Origin: Monarcha castaneiventris obscurior
Lineage: Eukaryota > Chordata > Aves > Passeriformes > Monarchidae
DNA: 64,000 nt
NCBI GenBank assembly: GCA_026261815.1
Contig: JAMPIT010000566.1
Coordinates: forward strand, 31,025,001 to 31,089,000
Direction: 5' to 3'
Positions 37,501-51,180 of the stretch are shown piece after piece. The number at the start of each line of letters is the position of its first letter. The stretch's first letter is position 1. The position numbers were made by a program, and so were the translations under genes. The notes beneath the pieces are model-generated. The model was not told the DNA's origin. It worked only from the letters and a program-made list of their open reading frames with translations, and searched no databases.

Positions 37501-40304
37501 TTTTTATAATATTTTAATTAATTTATAGAAAGCTTTTTGATGCACTACAATGTAACAAAAATTCTCAAAATGTTACAATACTAAACCCAATTTTAAAGGG
37601 TATTATAATTTTAGTGTTTTTAAATCACATTGGTCTAAAACAAATAAGCAATGAGACATCTGTCTAATCACGTTCTTATAGTTACAGACAAAAATAATAA
37701 AAATAATCCTCATGACTCCAACTGCTTTTCTTACAAACTATCCTATAATTTGAAGAAAAATAATGAAACTATACATAAAGCTAGTTTTAATGGGGTTTTG
37801 AAAATTTTTGTGTTCTTACTGTGGCAATTGACTATCAAAGCCAAATCCTGAAAATGTGCATTGTTCAGTAAATGTGTATTTTATTCACAGTAGGATGGTG
37901 TGAAAAATATCAACCATGGAAAATAACAGTCAGAGTCTGCAGAGATCTTATTACAATGTCAAAACAAAACATCTTTCATGTAAATTATGCTAGCAAAAAA
38001 ATATAAATTATGACCACAGAAGTGAATGGAGAAACTCTTAATCAATTAATACTGAATATAGATTTCTTTGTTTCTATTCTATCAGCATATAACTTTAATA
38101 AAGGCTATTTCTAGCCTTAAATTGGCATGCAGTTACCAGTCCACTGATTCTGGAACAAATAAGCTGCAGAAGATTACCCCTGATGTTTGAAATTCAGTTT
38201 GGGTATTTCAGGAAGTGAACTGACTTGGATCCTTCACCTCAAAAGTCTTATATTTATTCTTGCAAGTTGCAGAACAATTCAAAGTAATCAGGGTGATAAA
38301 AGCAGTGAAATCTCATTTTCCTGAAAGCTTTTACTGTTGTTATTGCAGTGTATTAGTCTGGTATTCTTAGTCCAGCGTGTTTTGAAGTTAAATTGTAAAT
38401 TGGAAGTTTTTCAGGTAGAGGCTACAAATGTCTCCACAGGGCCATAGTAGGATACGCTCTTTTTGTGACCCTTGTAAACACCAGACATACAATTAATGCA
38501 TACAAACTCATAAAAGCTGCAGATTAAATTAGTGAAGTCCCAAAATCAATTATAGAATAATAGCACTTTTTTCCTTTTTAAAAAAATTATGTCCTACTTT
38601 CACCCTTTTCATTGCTTTCAGGTAAGTCTTATACCAACATCCTTAGCACCTCAAAGCTATAATAATTAATAAAACAAATTTGAAAAATCTGTTTCATATT
38701 GCTTCCTCAAACTGCTGAGTTTCTGTCCCCCTCAGTGACCTAAAATTTTTGACTGATAGATTCCAAACCCTGCATAGTGATTACTTATGATTTCATATGA
38801 ATAACTTAGAACTAGAAAGAGATATTGTACCTCAAATAGGGTGTAAAATTGTGTAAAATGTTTGTGTCTAGTTCTGGCAAATTGTAAGATACAAGGCTAT
38901 ATGCCTGCATAGCTCTGATGGAGAGAAAAAATATATTTCGTATTTTGGAGGGCTTTAAACTTGTATGAATATTATTTTCCCTGTCATTCCAAGGACTCTG
39001 CTTTGTAACTAGGCAACCATGCTATAGAGAGCAGCATTACGGTATAATTTTTTAATTCTCTAGAAGTGATATAGTTATTTGTCCACATTGCTCTCTATAT
39101 TTTTCTGTAATGCTGCATAAACAGACAAATCATGAGTTTGTGCCTTTGTACTATATTGCGTTTATTGATTATATTTCATTTTTATTCTATATTGTGGGTT
39201 ATCTTCAGAGTTTATTTCTGTCTTCATTCCTTGTTAGCAATTACCACTCTTTCCTTTTTCCACATTGTGGGAGTGGATCCAAACCAAAAATATGATCAAT
39301 TGTTCCTCTGTCCCAATGATTCTTTTGTGCAGGACACTGTGGAGCTCAGATTAGTCATTACTCCTTTTCATCTATGAGGTCATGACTGCTTTAAGCTGTC
39401 TTGGCACCAGTGGCACCACAACTCTTAACTTGGTGATTTCTCATCTAAACAGTACTAAGGCCTTTGAATTTTCCCACTGAGTGGGACAAAAATTGAGATT
39501 TAAGTGAGAATTTCTGTACCATATTTATTGCAAAAGATAAAGATACTGTCAGGCTTCTAATAATAAAATTTGTATCGGTTCCTCTACCTTACGAATTTCA
39601 TTATCAAGCAGTCAACCAAAAATTGCAGAGGATTAATCAAAGTAGCAGAGGTCAGCAGGATTTTGCAGATAATGTACCTAGTGGGAAGGGCGGAGTGGGA
39701 TGAACCTGGATGTATGGAACTATGGAATGGTATGAACGTAATATTAAAGATACCTCTGGCATTGCTGTCTCTTCCTTGTCTTGGACCAATATAAATCCCT
39801 CAAAGCTAATAACAAGAAGTGTCCACTGAGAAGTGTGGCTGCCCACTTATTTTGGTAGATGGGCTGGGGATGAGTATGACTTCAACGTTGCACTGTGCAC
39901 ACTTATGCAAAAAGCCTGTCCTGAGCTTAATTCCAAAGTGTTATTTTTGACATCAAAAATGTGATATGACTGGTGACATGACTCTTAATTACAAGAGAAT
40001 CAGGATTATACCGAATTACACTGAAATGCAATACACAATTTGTGATGGATATTTAGCCTTGTGCTTCAGGGTTTATACACACCTTTGTTCCACCACAGGG
40101 AGGGGACTGCAGTTGGGTTTTTTTGTGTGTGCACAGATTATCCCCTCTTTGCTATCATGGGGCTCCTCTGAAATGTGGCATTGGAACTGATAGAGGCAGG
40201 GTACTGGATCTGGAGTCTAATCCAGCACACCAATTTCTGATTTCCCACTCCCCCAACTCCTCTGCTTTATAAAGAAGAGGTATCAGCCATGCTGTTCTGT
40301 AAGT

Positions 40305-40348
40305 CTTCACACGCACACACACCACCCTCCCCTCCCCCTGCCCCACCC
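40305..40348 (-). repeat. CA repeat followed by a strong minus-strand G-quadruplex motif
   Basis: A short (CA)n with one CG interruption (about 40309-40322) runs into CCC-T-CCCC-T-CCCCC-TG-CCCC-A-CCC (40325-40348). On the minus strand this gives five G-runs with loops of only 1-2 bases, a very favourable quadruplex pattern, followed by GT dinucleotides. Confidence 0.85.
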
Positions 40349-40881
40349 TGCTCCAGTAAAATCAATGTAATGTGGTGATGAGATTTATAGCAGCTGCTTG
40401 AGATTAGTCCCTGATAAGCTTATCCTACTGTTTCTATGGAGGAACTTTCTAATTTTTAGCACCAGCAAAACATTAGTTTGCATGAAAGTATTGAATAGAC
40501 AGTGCTTTAACCAACATACAGTAATAACATTATGAAACAATGAAAGGAGAGCTGTCCAAGGAGCCAATTTATTGTACTAAGGAGACATAGATAAGTGCAC
40601 AGAAATTTGTACTAGATGCATGAGGTGGATTTAGTTGAGTTCATAATGGAAATTTAGGTAATATGTTATTTACTTCTTTGCAATTTGCATGCATTCATTC
40701 AGAAGAGTGGTTGGTAGATATCAGAAAACTAACCCACTGTTTTCTAAGTATTGTAAGGGAATAAGAGCAGGTATTATTTACCCTGAAGGCTTTCTGAGAA
40801 TCATCCTGTATTTGTAAAATTGGTTGAAGTTAATGGTTTGTGTCTAGGTTTCCTTCACTGTAAATCTTCATTCACACACAA

Positions 40882-40904
40882 TTTTTTTTTTTTTTTTTTT
40901 TTTT
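40882..40904. repeat. T23 homopolymer
   Basis: Uninterrupted run of 23 T. No retrocopy body or target-site duplication is evident beside it, so I treat it as a simple repeat. Confidence 0.9.
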
Positions 40905-41394
40905 GATTTTCCTAGAAATTTTGTATGTATCAGACCATGGGATCTTAAATTCTTCAGGTCAGATATTTTAGCAATCTCTGTGGTCTTTTGACCACATACA
41001 CTTTCACTGGTCCAAAAGTCATTAAGTAATAGCCTTAGTAAACTTCACAGAGCTTCCTAGGAGCTCTTTCATCTTTTCATGTAAAACTGTATCTTCATTT
41101 AAATAAAGCAAGACATTTTGATTTGAATTCAGTGACAAATCATTCCAGTTTGCCCAGATATGTCTAGACTTCAAATGTCTGCAGTCTTATAACTACTGTA
41201 CACTTTATCTCTTTTGCAAGCAAGGTTACAAATATGCTCAAATGAAAGAACAAAAAGGTGAAGAAAAATTTATAAATCTATAGAGGACTTGACCCAATGC
41301 TTACAGAAGAGTAACAGCAAGCCAGGAGCCAGATAAGGGTGCAAGCCTGAGCAACTGCCAAGAGATTGGGAATCTCTTTTGGCAGGATAAACTG

Positions 41395-42468
41395 CCTCAA
41401 ATCATTATGAGCAATAAGGATAAAATCACATATGATGGTGTGCACCAATGGCAGAGTGGGGATTCAACGGTTCAAGGATAAAAACATCATGAGAAACTGG
41501 CTCACAGTCAGACACAAAGGGTTATAGTGAATGGGGTGACACCAGACTGGTGACCTGTCGCTAGTGGGGTTCCACAGGGATCCATCCTCGGCCCTGTGCT
41601 CTTCAACATCTTTGTAAACAACATGGACGCAGGACTTGGAGAGACGCCAAGCAAGTTTGCAAATGATACAAAACTGGGAGCTGTTGACTCCCTCAAAGGC
41701 AGAGAAGCCCTGCAGAGAAACCTCAACAACTAAGAGGGCTGGGCAATCCCCAGCTGTTTGAAGTTTAACAAATAAATATAAGTGCTGGATTCTGCATCTG
41801 GGATGGGGAAACCCTGGATATACAGACAGAATGGGGAATAAGATGCTAGAAAGCAGTGCCACAGAAAGGGACCTGGGGTTCTTGCTTGATGGCAACTTGA
41901 ACATGAGCCAGCAGTGCCCTGGCAGCCAGGAGGACCAACCCTGTCCTGGGGGGCATCAGGCACAGCATCGCCAGCTGGGCAAGGGAGGGATTGTCCTGCT
42001 CTGCTCTGCACTGGGGCGGCCTCACCTTGAGTGCTGGGGGCAGTTTTGGGTTCCTCAACATAAGAAAGATATGAAGCTGTTAGAGAGTGCCCAAAAGAGG
42101 GCAACAAAGATGGTGAAGGGCCTTGAGGGGAAGTGCCATTGCAGTTACATGTGAGGGGAAGAGGAGGGGCAGGCATTGATCTCTCCTCTGTGGTGATCAG
42201 TGACAGGACCCAAGGGAATGGCCTGAGGTTGTATCAGGGGAGGTTTAGGTTGGATATCAGGAAAAGGTTGTTCACCCAGAGGGTGGCTGGGCACTGGAAC
42301 AGCTCCCCAGGGAAGTGATCACAGCACCAAGCCTGAAAGGGTTCAAGAAGCATTTGGAAAATACTGTTGGACACATGGTGTGACTCTTAGAGATGGTCCT
42401 GCACAGGGTCAGGAGTTGGACTCTCTGATCTTTGTGGGTCCCTTCCAACTCAGCGTATTTTGTGATTT
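41395..42468 (+). mobile_element. CR1 LINE, long 5'-truncated copy (RT C-terminal half to 3' end)
   Basis: The longest CR1 remnant here. It starts in the reverse-transcriptase domain. Near 41558-41690 it reads [18 protein letters not shown] and then a [10 protein letters not shown] block, where the catalytic Y/FADD motif is altered to FAND. A stop (TAA) near 41731 and frameshifts follow. The frame 41831-42154 retains ERDLGFLLD, LNMSQQC, LCSALGRPHLE and KRATKM-type blocks, then a DRT.GNGL-type block and HWNSSPG-like block near 42200-42315. The 3' UTR (CACATGGTGTGACTC, GATCTTTGTGGGTCCCTTCC) ends near 42468. It is inactive. The left border is uncertain because similarity fades upstream of about 41,450. 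Confidence 0.92.
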
Positions 42469-45400
42469 CCTATAACTACTTCTTTTAACACAGCTGACAA
42501 GACCACAGATCTCTGTCCCTCTCTGTTTACTCTGGTGAATGGTACAAGCTTACTTTAACACAGACACTACCTGAGATATCCAATTCAGAAGCACAAGCAG
42601 GGGGGCAGAGATGAAGACCCACCCTTATACTCTCCCACTGCTCCCCCCAAAAAACCAAAACACAACCCAAATCACCAAACAGTCAGACCTTAGATGGACA
42701 GAATTGGCCTTGGAAAATGCTTGCAGTCAGTTTCCACTCACTTCATAGGGACCTGAGAGAACTGTAGTTGTAAGGTGACTTTCAGGTAAGCAGAGTTTTT
42801 TTCCTCTCAAATGCAAACGTCTTAAGCAGGAAGTTGATGGGTGTAGTCATGACCCCTACAGCGTGATTCTAATTCATCTTCCTACTACAATGGCTTTTTG
42901 ACAATTTGACCATTCATCTGGCGGAGACATATGAGAAGTGGGCCCTGGAGGACAGCCAGTGTTATGGAGTTGGCCTGATGGATAACCAGAATAATTCAAG
43001 TGGATGGTCTGATACAACTAAATATGTATTTTTAATTTTATATGTTTCAAAACCTCCAGTCTTCTGACATGTTTTCAAACTGTGCTAAGCCAAACGAGTC
43101 TTGAGGAATTGTTAAACCAGATGTTGTGCCTCTCTCTCTCAGATGCGTTTCTTGAGGCACTCTGAGAACACTGGGTTCTCAATGACTGGGGCAGACTTGG
43201 CTTGGAATTTCATGGGCATCTGATTTATTTCCCCTAAGTGTATGTTGTGCTCTTTTTAAGAGGGACCTCTTGGAGGAAGGGGATGTTGTTCCATGCCTTA
43301 GGGGCACTGAGTGTCCTTAAAAAGAGAAGGCTCAGGAGACTGTAGGATGGACTGAGAAGGTAAGTTATAGAAGGGGGTTTGGACATCATCATGCATGGTT
43401 TGGTTTAGAAGACGACAACAAAAAATGATAGAGCAGGCCAGCAGGCTTTGGAGGAATTTCCAGAGGACTAAAGCAGACAAAGCAGAATTTGCGGCCAATC
43501 AGAAATCTGTAGTTTTCTGCAATCATGGACTACCCTTCAAAACACACTGGACTTGTAAGAAATCTGTAGAAAATTCAATTTCTCTTTATGTCTTCTTTTT
43601 CTACCCTTTAAAAAGCTATGATTTTAGGTTTTAGCTTTCATTCAGACAAAACTTTTATTTCTGAGCATAATGCAGACGTGCAATAACCTAACTTTGAAAG
43701 AATCATTCAAGGGAAAAAAGTGCTTGGGCATATTGTAAACAAATAGTTGTACTAATCTCAGCAGAGAAATACAAGAAGCCTTTAATAGGACATTTATAAT
43801 ATCTTAAAACCACTCATAAGGTACTCACTGGACTGATTTAAATCTATAGTCACAAAAGTACTTCATGGAACATAAAATGAGCAGTCCCTTTCCTCACCCC
43901 TTCCTTACTGCTCCGCTGCAAGTAAAAGGAAAAATCTCATTTAGCTCTGTGTTCCTTGCTGCATGAAGCCAGCAAGCATCTTGACAGTTTCACTGATATT
44001 ACTCTGGCTGCTAAGCTCCAACGTAGTTCTGAACCTCAGCCATTTTATGAGGCCAGCACTGATTTGAAAATACCCGTGCCTGACGTTTACGTGGAACGAG
44101 TTCTGATGTCTTGAATTTGACTAAAATTCCATTCACCTGCAGCTACAGAAACTAAAGCAATAGGTTGGGCAGTGGGAATTTATGTGTTGATGTGTGACCA
44201 TTTTTCCACTGGCTTTGTGGAAATCATGCTATGTTTCTTTTTTGCAAGAGCTAGAAATATCTGCTTAGTATGTTACTGCTCTTTCATCAAACAGAATCAC
44301 TTTTAATTCCTTTATTATTGCATTTGGATGTAAAATGCTTATCTGTAGAAGATCTGGGTGCACACTACAAAATTTAGATCAGAATTAGGCAACCATTTCT
44401 GTGACAACCCCCACACAGCACCAAAATAGCTACTCTGAAAAGGAGTGATATGAGGCACATGATTAAATGTCAGTGAATTCTAAAGACTGTTTCTACTAGG
44501 GAGCACAAAGAAAGCGATCTTGCATTGTGCTCTAAAATGTCTCTACCCTGTAAGCTGATCTGCACAGGCTGATGGTTCTTATGCTGCGCACTGGCTCTTT
44601 GACTCCCTTTTGACTCTAGAAGGTGTGCATGTCCATTGGTGTGATCAAGGTGCATGACCTAGGCTGAAACAGCCTGCCCTGGGGAATGCCCTGCAGCCCA
44701 TCTCCTTGCCTTCAGGGTGTAGCATTCTGCAGAGGGGGAAGGGTAAAACAGGTCTGAGATAATGAGCATGGAGACAAAACAGGTCATAAATTTCACCCAG
44801 ACTAGAACTGGTCGCCAAAAAAAGTGAGTACAGGTGTGAAACTCTCTTGTCAGTGTTTCTTAATGATCTGGGCCAACAGAGTTCTGTTAGCAGAAAACAT
44901 GGCATGAGTGCCTTTGCATGCAGGTTACTCAGGCATGTGATAGGCCACTTGCTGATGGATACTGGAAGTCCAGCTTTCTATTTCCTCCCAACTGAAAGCA
45001 TTAGGCTTGCACATTGTAGTAAGTAAATAGTTTTCTAAATGCCCTGTATTTACAGAATACCTTTCATCAACTGCAGTACATTTCTAAAAACTGCACACAC
45101 TTTCCTAAGAAAATTCTGTGACTTTTATGGCATGCTATCATTCCTTTCAGCTTTGCAGTCCTCAATGGTCTTTCCACACATCATATTCCCAAGATAGTTA
45201 TTCTCCAGTATTTATTGTTAAGACACATTCGGGACTCATTTTCTGTCCTAGAAGCACTACAGAGCCTGAACAAAAATCAAAATCCTTAGTGACACTCACC
45301 AGTGGTCACTTGAATAAACAGAAGTGTCTTGAGCATGCAAGACTCCTTATCATGTTACTCAGTACGCTGAGCAAGATCTTACTGTACTTTAGACTACAGA

Positions 45401-48400
45401 CAGATTTGCAGACTTCTGCCTGGAGAAAACAGCACTCTTAAGGCAAGCCACATGGAATAATTGCATGTCCACACCTTGCAAACACAGAGAACAACCCCTG
45501 ATGCACAGAGTGGCTGTTCTGTTGGTGCTATGGTCAGGAACAGCAGCTGCAGTGTGCTGTAACTTACCTTAGCTAAGAGTAATTCCTCATTGCCTGTGTG
45601 ACCTCACATATAATTCACAGGCCTACATGTATTAAATCTTCAATTAAGATCAAAAGAACACATTGTAGTGGATAAAATACGGGGTGTGTGATCTTTCAAA
45701 GTACAGTCGAAATTTTAAGACTACGTGCTGAAGTTTGGTTCTTCAGATACTCAGGCAACTTTGTATAAGCTGCTTGGTTTTTAGAAGTAGCTAGCAATCT
45801 CTTTTTCATTTGTGAGTGTTTAGTATTACCGACAAGTAGGCCACCTATGTGCAAGTGCCTAAATATGGACAGAGAAAACTAGGTTTTGGCACCCAGATAC
45901 AAATGCTGCGTCTGTGAAGTTTCTGTTCATTGTGAAAATCTGGGTTTTTTTCTTTTATTTTTTTCTCTCTTCTCTGACTGTAAGCTATTTTGCACTTGTC
46001 AAATTGCTTTTCCCCCTCTTTGCTCTGATGGTTTTATACACTTCCCAGGAAAATCTGCAAAGAACAAATGTTTAGAGTATTTCTTGAGTTTCACCAAAAT
46101 GTCCCATTCCAAGAGGGAAAACAAAACAAATACTTTGTGTTCATAGACAGACAAGCTGGCAAATTTTTAATCCATAACTAATATATGAATCTGCTACTGG
46201 GTAAAAGAAACCTCAAAATTTAAAATGTCAGACTAAAAACAAAAACAAAGGCTTCTTCCTCCAATATGATTCTGCTATAAAAATCTTCTCCTTGGTTTTG
46301 ATGATGTCTTAATAAAAATTTGAATATGCCTCTAATTTTTGAAATTTAACACGTATTTGATCAGATCAATCATAGCTAGTACTAGAAAGACTTCAGTGGT
46401 AGACCTGTTTTATAAAATTTTATTAATTTAAAAATGCATACTTTGATCACTATCTCTGAAGTTGCCACAAAATTTTCATTCTGCAGTCAGTTTTGGATAA
46501 AGTATGAAAAAAAGCCCTGGGGGTAGAATTCAGATTTGCCTTTGAGAAAGAGGGTGGATTAGGTTTTCCTTTTCCTCAGTTTTCCTTTTATTGTAAATAA
46601 ATTTTAAGCACATTTACTTGCACATTAGCATTTCAAATTTCTTTTTCTCTGATTCATCTTTATATATTTTATTATGATTTGTGATATCATATTTATTCAA
46701 ACAACACTTAAACATGCTTAACTTTGTGATTGTTTTAAGTTATATTTTAGACTAGGTGATTCCACGAATAGGCGTGGTTATAAGCATGTCTAAGATTTTC
46801 TTAAATTGGGTCCATTTGTCAGTAAAAGATCAACTGTAGATAAGAGTTCTTTCCATATTCTGATTTGAATATTTCATACATATCCATTCCAGAAAAGTGA
46901 ATCCTTTTTTATAAAGATAATTTTATTTTAATGTAACTAATGCATTAGCATTGGATAATTTGTATTATTCATTGAAGTAGAAAATGTTACTATCTTCATG
47001 TTGTCTAAGGTCCTTTTCCTTACCTCGATCTCATCTGTGTATTGCAACATAGGCAAATATTCTATTTTATGGTGTTTTTTTAAAGCTACAGGTTCAATTT
47101 ACGGCAAAACTTTTCAGTTCATAATAGCAACCAGTAGTTGTTGTTAACTGTCTTTACAACAGATCCACTTGTATAGGTTTGACTACATATGTCTGGCTTT
47201 AGCAGAATTGTTGCATCAGTTGAAATATTCTTGCTTATATTGTTCTATGCAATTCAGTATCCTTTAGGCTGCTAGATTTTTCTTAACCAGCAAGAAAGGA
47301 AATCTTATCTGCTATTTAGATTTTCAACCATCTATGATCTAATTTTGCACTTGTATGTGACATAGCATGTCCACCACACTAAATTATTCAGCAAAATTGA
47401 AAACATGCAGGGCTTAACAGTCTGTATGGGTCAATAAAAAAATAGGCCTGAAAAAAACTCTATTTGATTCAGGTGTCAAAGATTCATGGTAAGCAGAGGG
47501 ACTTCTTGATAAGGCTGTAAATGTAGACATGGATAAAGTCTGTAACGATTAAAGTGTTTTTATATAGAATTGTATAGTGTTGGTAAGCATCAGGATATAA
47601 AAATGGATTCTAAAAAATGCGTGTTTCAAAGGCTCAAGGCTGAAAAAAAGAATGTAACAGTTTAAAACACAAGTACCTAGAGTACTACAGGACTTACTAC
47701 ATCAAAGTCATAACCAATTACCTTTAGAAATAACATTCAGTAGGTAGCAGATCACAATGACAAAGTATCTTCCTTTGAAACTTTGCATCACCAGCTAGGT
47801 ATTAACACATCCTTACTCAATGGATTTTATTATCACATTTCTCTACACATTGTTGCCATTTGGATATGAGTAATACCAAGCACTGCAGAAAAATCGTACA
47901 AATTTCAGCTCTTATCTGAAAAAACCATTCCAACTTGGTGAATTTTAAACCATTTTGAAGATGAGACACAGCACTTAAAAGTATCTTTTAAAGGATTCCA
48001 AATCATTAAAAACCCTACTTGATGAGTCTTAAAAAAATTATAGTGATGAGTTTTAAATTCACTGAGAGCAAAACTTGTGAGACCTAGAGAAGTATTAAAA
48101 TATTATGTCTTTGGTTTAGGATTCTACCCATCTTCGTTTAAATTATCCAGGATCAAATTTGATGCGTCTTGTAAATGACAAGAGATACTATTGGTCCAGC
48201 TGCAGGGCTAAAAGTTTGTGCTGTGTGGTATCCAGGAAAGCCCAAAGCATCTTCTTCTGGGGATTATTTAATGCTTCAGAAGGAAAAATTAAAAACCTTA
48301 AAAACTCAGGAACAAAAAAAAAGTGTTTCTTTATGTCAGTTGTAAAGATATATACAATGCATCTTCATAGCTGATTCTCTAGGACCAAAACAACAGGGTC

Positions 48401-51180
48401 TTAAAAAATTAGGTCTTTAAAGTGATTGGTTTTACAGATTACTTGGTTTTAAAGTTTACATAGTATAACATTCCTGTCTGCATTACATATGTCTGCCATT
48501 TCCTTCAGAACACAGAGAATTATAAAATGACACAGACTCCCTCCTCTAAAAATGCCTATAAAATTTCCATCCTATGTGAAGTTAAGGCTTTTACTGGCCC
48601 ACAATCTACACAAGGATATCTTGAATTACACAAAGCATTAGTATTAAGTGTCCTAATTTGATTACTTTGCCCAGGAATAATAAAAAGGTAATAGTACACA
48701 GCAACAAAGCATCCCCAAAAAGCTGTATTTACTATGCTATTCTAAAAAAAAAAGATGTAAAAAGCCAGGTAAGAATTCAGCCAGGAATTGATGTCAGATT
48801 TGTACTTTAAGATTAGGAATGTTCATGTTCAATTATTATTTGTTACTGAGATACTGAGTACATGTTGGTTTGCTGTCTCTGGCTGTCTGTTCTCATTCAG
48901 CGTTTACACGTACCTTTGTCACATTCAAATGGGTTTTACTTCACCTGACTTTAGTCATCTCGAAGACAGTCCTCTAGTCAAAGGTAGGCATCTATGCTTC
49001 CTGTCACCGGAGTTAACAAAGAAAATAAAGCACCTGCAAAAGGCAATTTATGTCACTTTTCTTAGAAAGAGATGGTTTGGGGTGATAGGCACCTGTGCAC
49101 CACAGAGGTAGGGTATGACTAGCTGAGGCTGGATCCTGAATTTTTGGTAGTTACTAAGAAGAACCCCACTGCAGTAATTGAAAGGTATAAATGTATGTCC
49201 AAAAGCTCAATCATGACACAGTCTAACTGATGTTCCTGCAAATGAAGATAAAATACCAAAATATTATTTCAATGCACAGTTGATGGCTTCAAAGCCAGTC
49301 CAAACTACATATATCAGCTCTCACTCTTGAAACAGAACAACGCCCACCACTTCGCTTCTTTGGGTAGGCAAATTTTAATCTTTTACTATGAGACTGACAG
49401 TTTTGTATCCTGTTGCTATGACAGCAGAAGCCAAAGAACCATGAACCAAAGTTCACTCTCATACCCCAGTCTCCTTCCCTGTGTGTGATTCTCACGTTGC
49501 ACAGCTCCAAAAGGTCACCAGTATTTAGCACAGTAGGAAGGACACTTGCCCAGGTTCTCTTTTCATGTGTCACATCTGGGACTGACTCCTGTGATATTGC
49601 TATTAGTGGACTTCCAGGGTGTTGGCTAGTCCAATAGTATCTCCACAGGCATTCTGGAAAATTTGCAATGTTGCAATAGCTTCTGCCTAGGAAAACAAAA
49701 ATAAAAAAGTACCTATAAACATATCAATACTACATGTATCTATTTGGAAAGCCAAAGAAAGAGGACATAATTTCAGCTTCATTTCAAATTTTAATGACTT
49801 TCTTAAAGGCCTATAAATTTGAGTACAACACCCTGTGTTTACCACACTGATGTTTATGAACAATATTTTTATCTCTTAGTCTTTGTTATGCTAGGCAAAA
49901 CTATTTCCTTTCATAAGATTGACTCTTCACTACCTTTAACACTCCTGAACTTGCTCTCATTTTTCTTAAATGTACTTTTTCAATAAGCTGAGTAAGGCAT
50001 TTCTGATCAGATGTTATGCTTTCTGATTTTCTTTATATCTCCACTGGAAATAACTCAGCCAGTATATCCTAGAATCACATTTGTCTTTCCACTGAAAGAC
50101 TCTGAAACTACAGAAATTCCAGTGGTTAGACCCCTTAGAATTTCTTCATTTCTCTGGCATTCACCACTAGGCTTTAAGGCACCTTTATGTGAGAAGCCTT
50201 GGAGCATGAAGTGCTTAAGACGGGAACCTTGTTTGATACAGAGCATATGTGCTTAATTTTATATATGGTGTATCATTTCATCAGCTTCAGTTAGCTTTGT
50301 AGGATCTTGGCCTATCTCCTCAGTCTATAAATAAATAATGACAGATTTATAAATAAGTCAGTTTCTAACCAGCTGAAACTGTGTTATCTTTGTAGCTTTT
50401 ACCAATCAATAGTGCAGTGTGAATGACAGGCACAGGTTCTGCAGTTTTAAAAAAGTCTGGTATCACAATAAATAAATATAGTACATGTAAGTACCACATA
50501 AATATTTTGATGCACTAGCACAAAATATTTCATATGGTGTTTCAGAATATGCCCAAGTCATTTACAACTGTGCTAGGCCAGCAAGTGCTTTTTAGCTGGT
50601 AGTTCAATGTTCTCCCAATATAAATAGATGATCAATCATACTTTGTTGCTATTGTTTCAAAGAATAGTTTGAAACCCAATTCACAGTGAGTGTTAGTACT
50701 CCCTGTTCTTTTTGTTCTCTTATCAATACAAGTTTTAACATTAAAAAAGTGTATTGTTTTCATCTGGCTGCAGGAGTATGTGTTGGGCTCTACAGTAATT
50801 TTCTAAGTTCTTGGTTGGTGGGAGAGTGCAGGTGCAAGCCTGCAGAAGAGACTGAAGCTCTGTGAAGGCATGAAGTAAAGCACTTATCAATTCAGAGAAC
50901 AAACATACAAATGAAAACACTGAAGTGGAAAAAATCCATCCCCACACTGAGAATGATTGTATTACAGTGTAGAGTTTGTGTGGAGATGAATTTGAATTTC
51001 ACCTGCCTTCCTGTTCTGCTCAGAGAAAACCTTTGGAGACTTAAACTCCAGTGTCTCATTTAAAGCCTGATGCAGGACGTAAGTGTAAGGCAATGCATCT
51101 CTACTGTTCTTGTGTCAGGACCCCTGGATTTACCATTTCTCCACAAGATGTGGTATGAAGAATGCATGCACTTTAATTAT
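42469..51180. other. Intergenic sequence upstream of the CpG island, no gene recognised
   Basis: A+T-rich unique sequence with no supported exon, RNA gene or CR1 copy. CpG-retaining patches occur near 44,070-44,110, 45,680-45,830 and 46,760-46,780 (the last with a CCACG..CGTGG inverted repeat), which might be regulatory. Adenine/cytosine low-complexity sequence lies at about 42,644-42,682. The closest part to the promoter (49-51 kb) shows nothing distinctive. Confidence 0.55.

Larger units (their letters stand above)
35351..41394. other. A+T-rich intergenic sequence between two CR1 fragments
   Basis: No gene was recognised. The stretch is notably A+T-rich (especially 36.0-38.9 kb). It contains an AT/AC microsatellite at about 36408-36440, an 18-bp perfect palindrome at 37483-37500, a C-rich quadruplex motif at 40325-40348 and a T23 tract at 40882-40904. 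No LTRs or retroviral domains were seen. Confidence 0.55.

Noticed and set aside
35351..41394. The 6 kb between CR1 fragments as an endogenous retrovirus or other inserted element
   Set aside because: No terminal repeats, primer-binding site, polypurine tract or protein domain was seen. It remains unexplained A+T-rich DNA.
41464..42176. Minus-strand frames of 146 and 148 codons
   Set aside because: They are antisense shadows of the forward CR1 element, whose own coding blocks are recognisable on the + strand.
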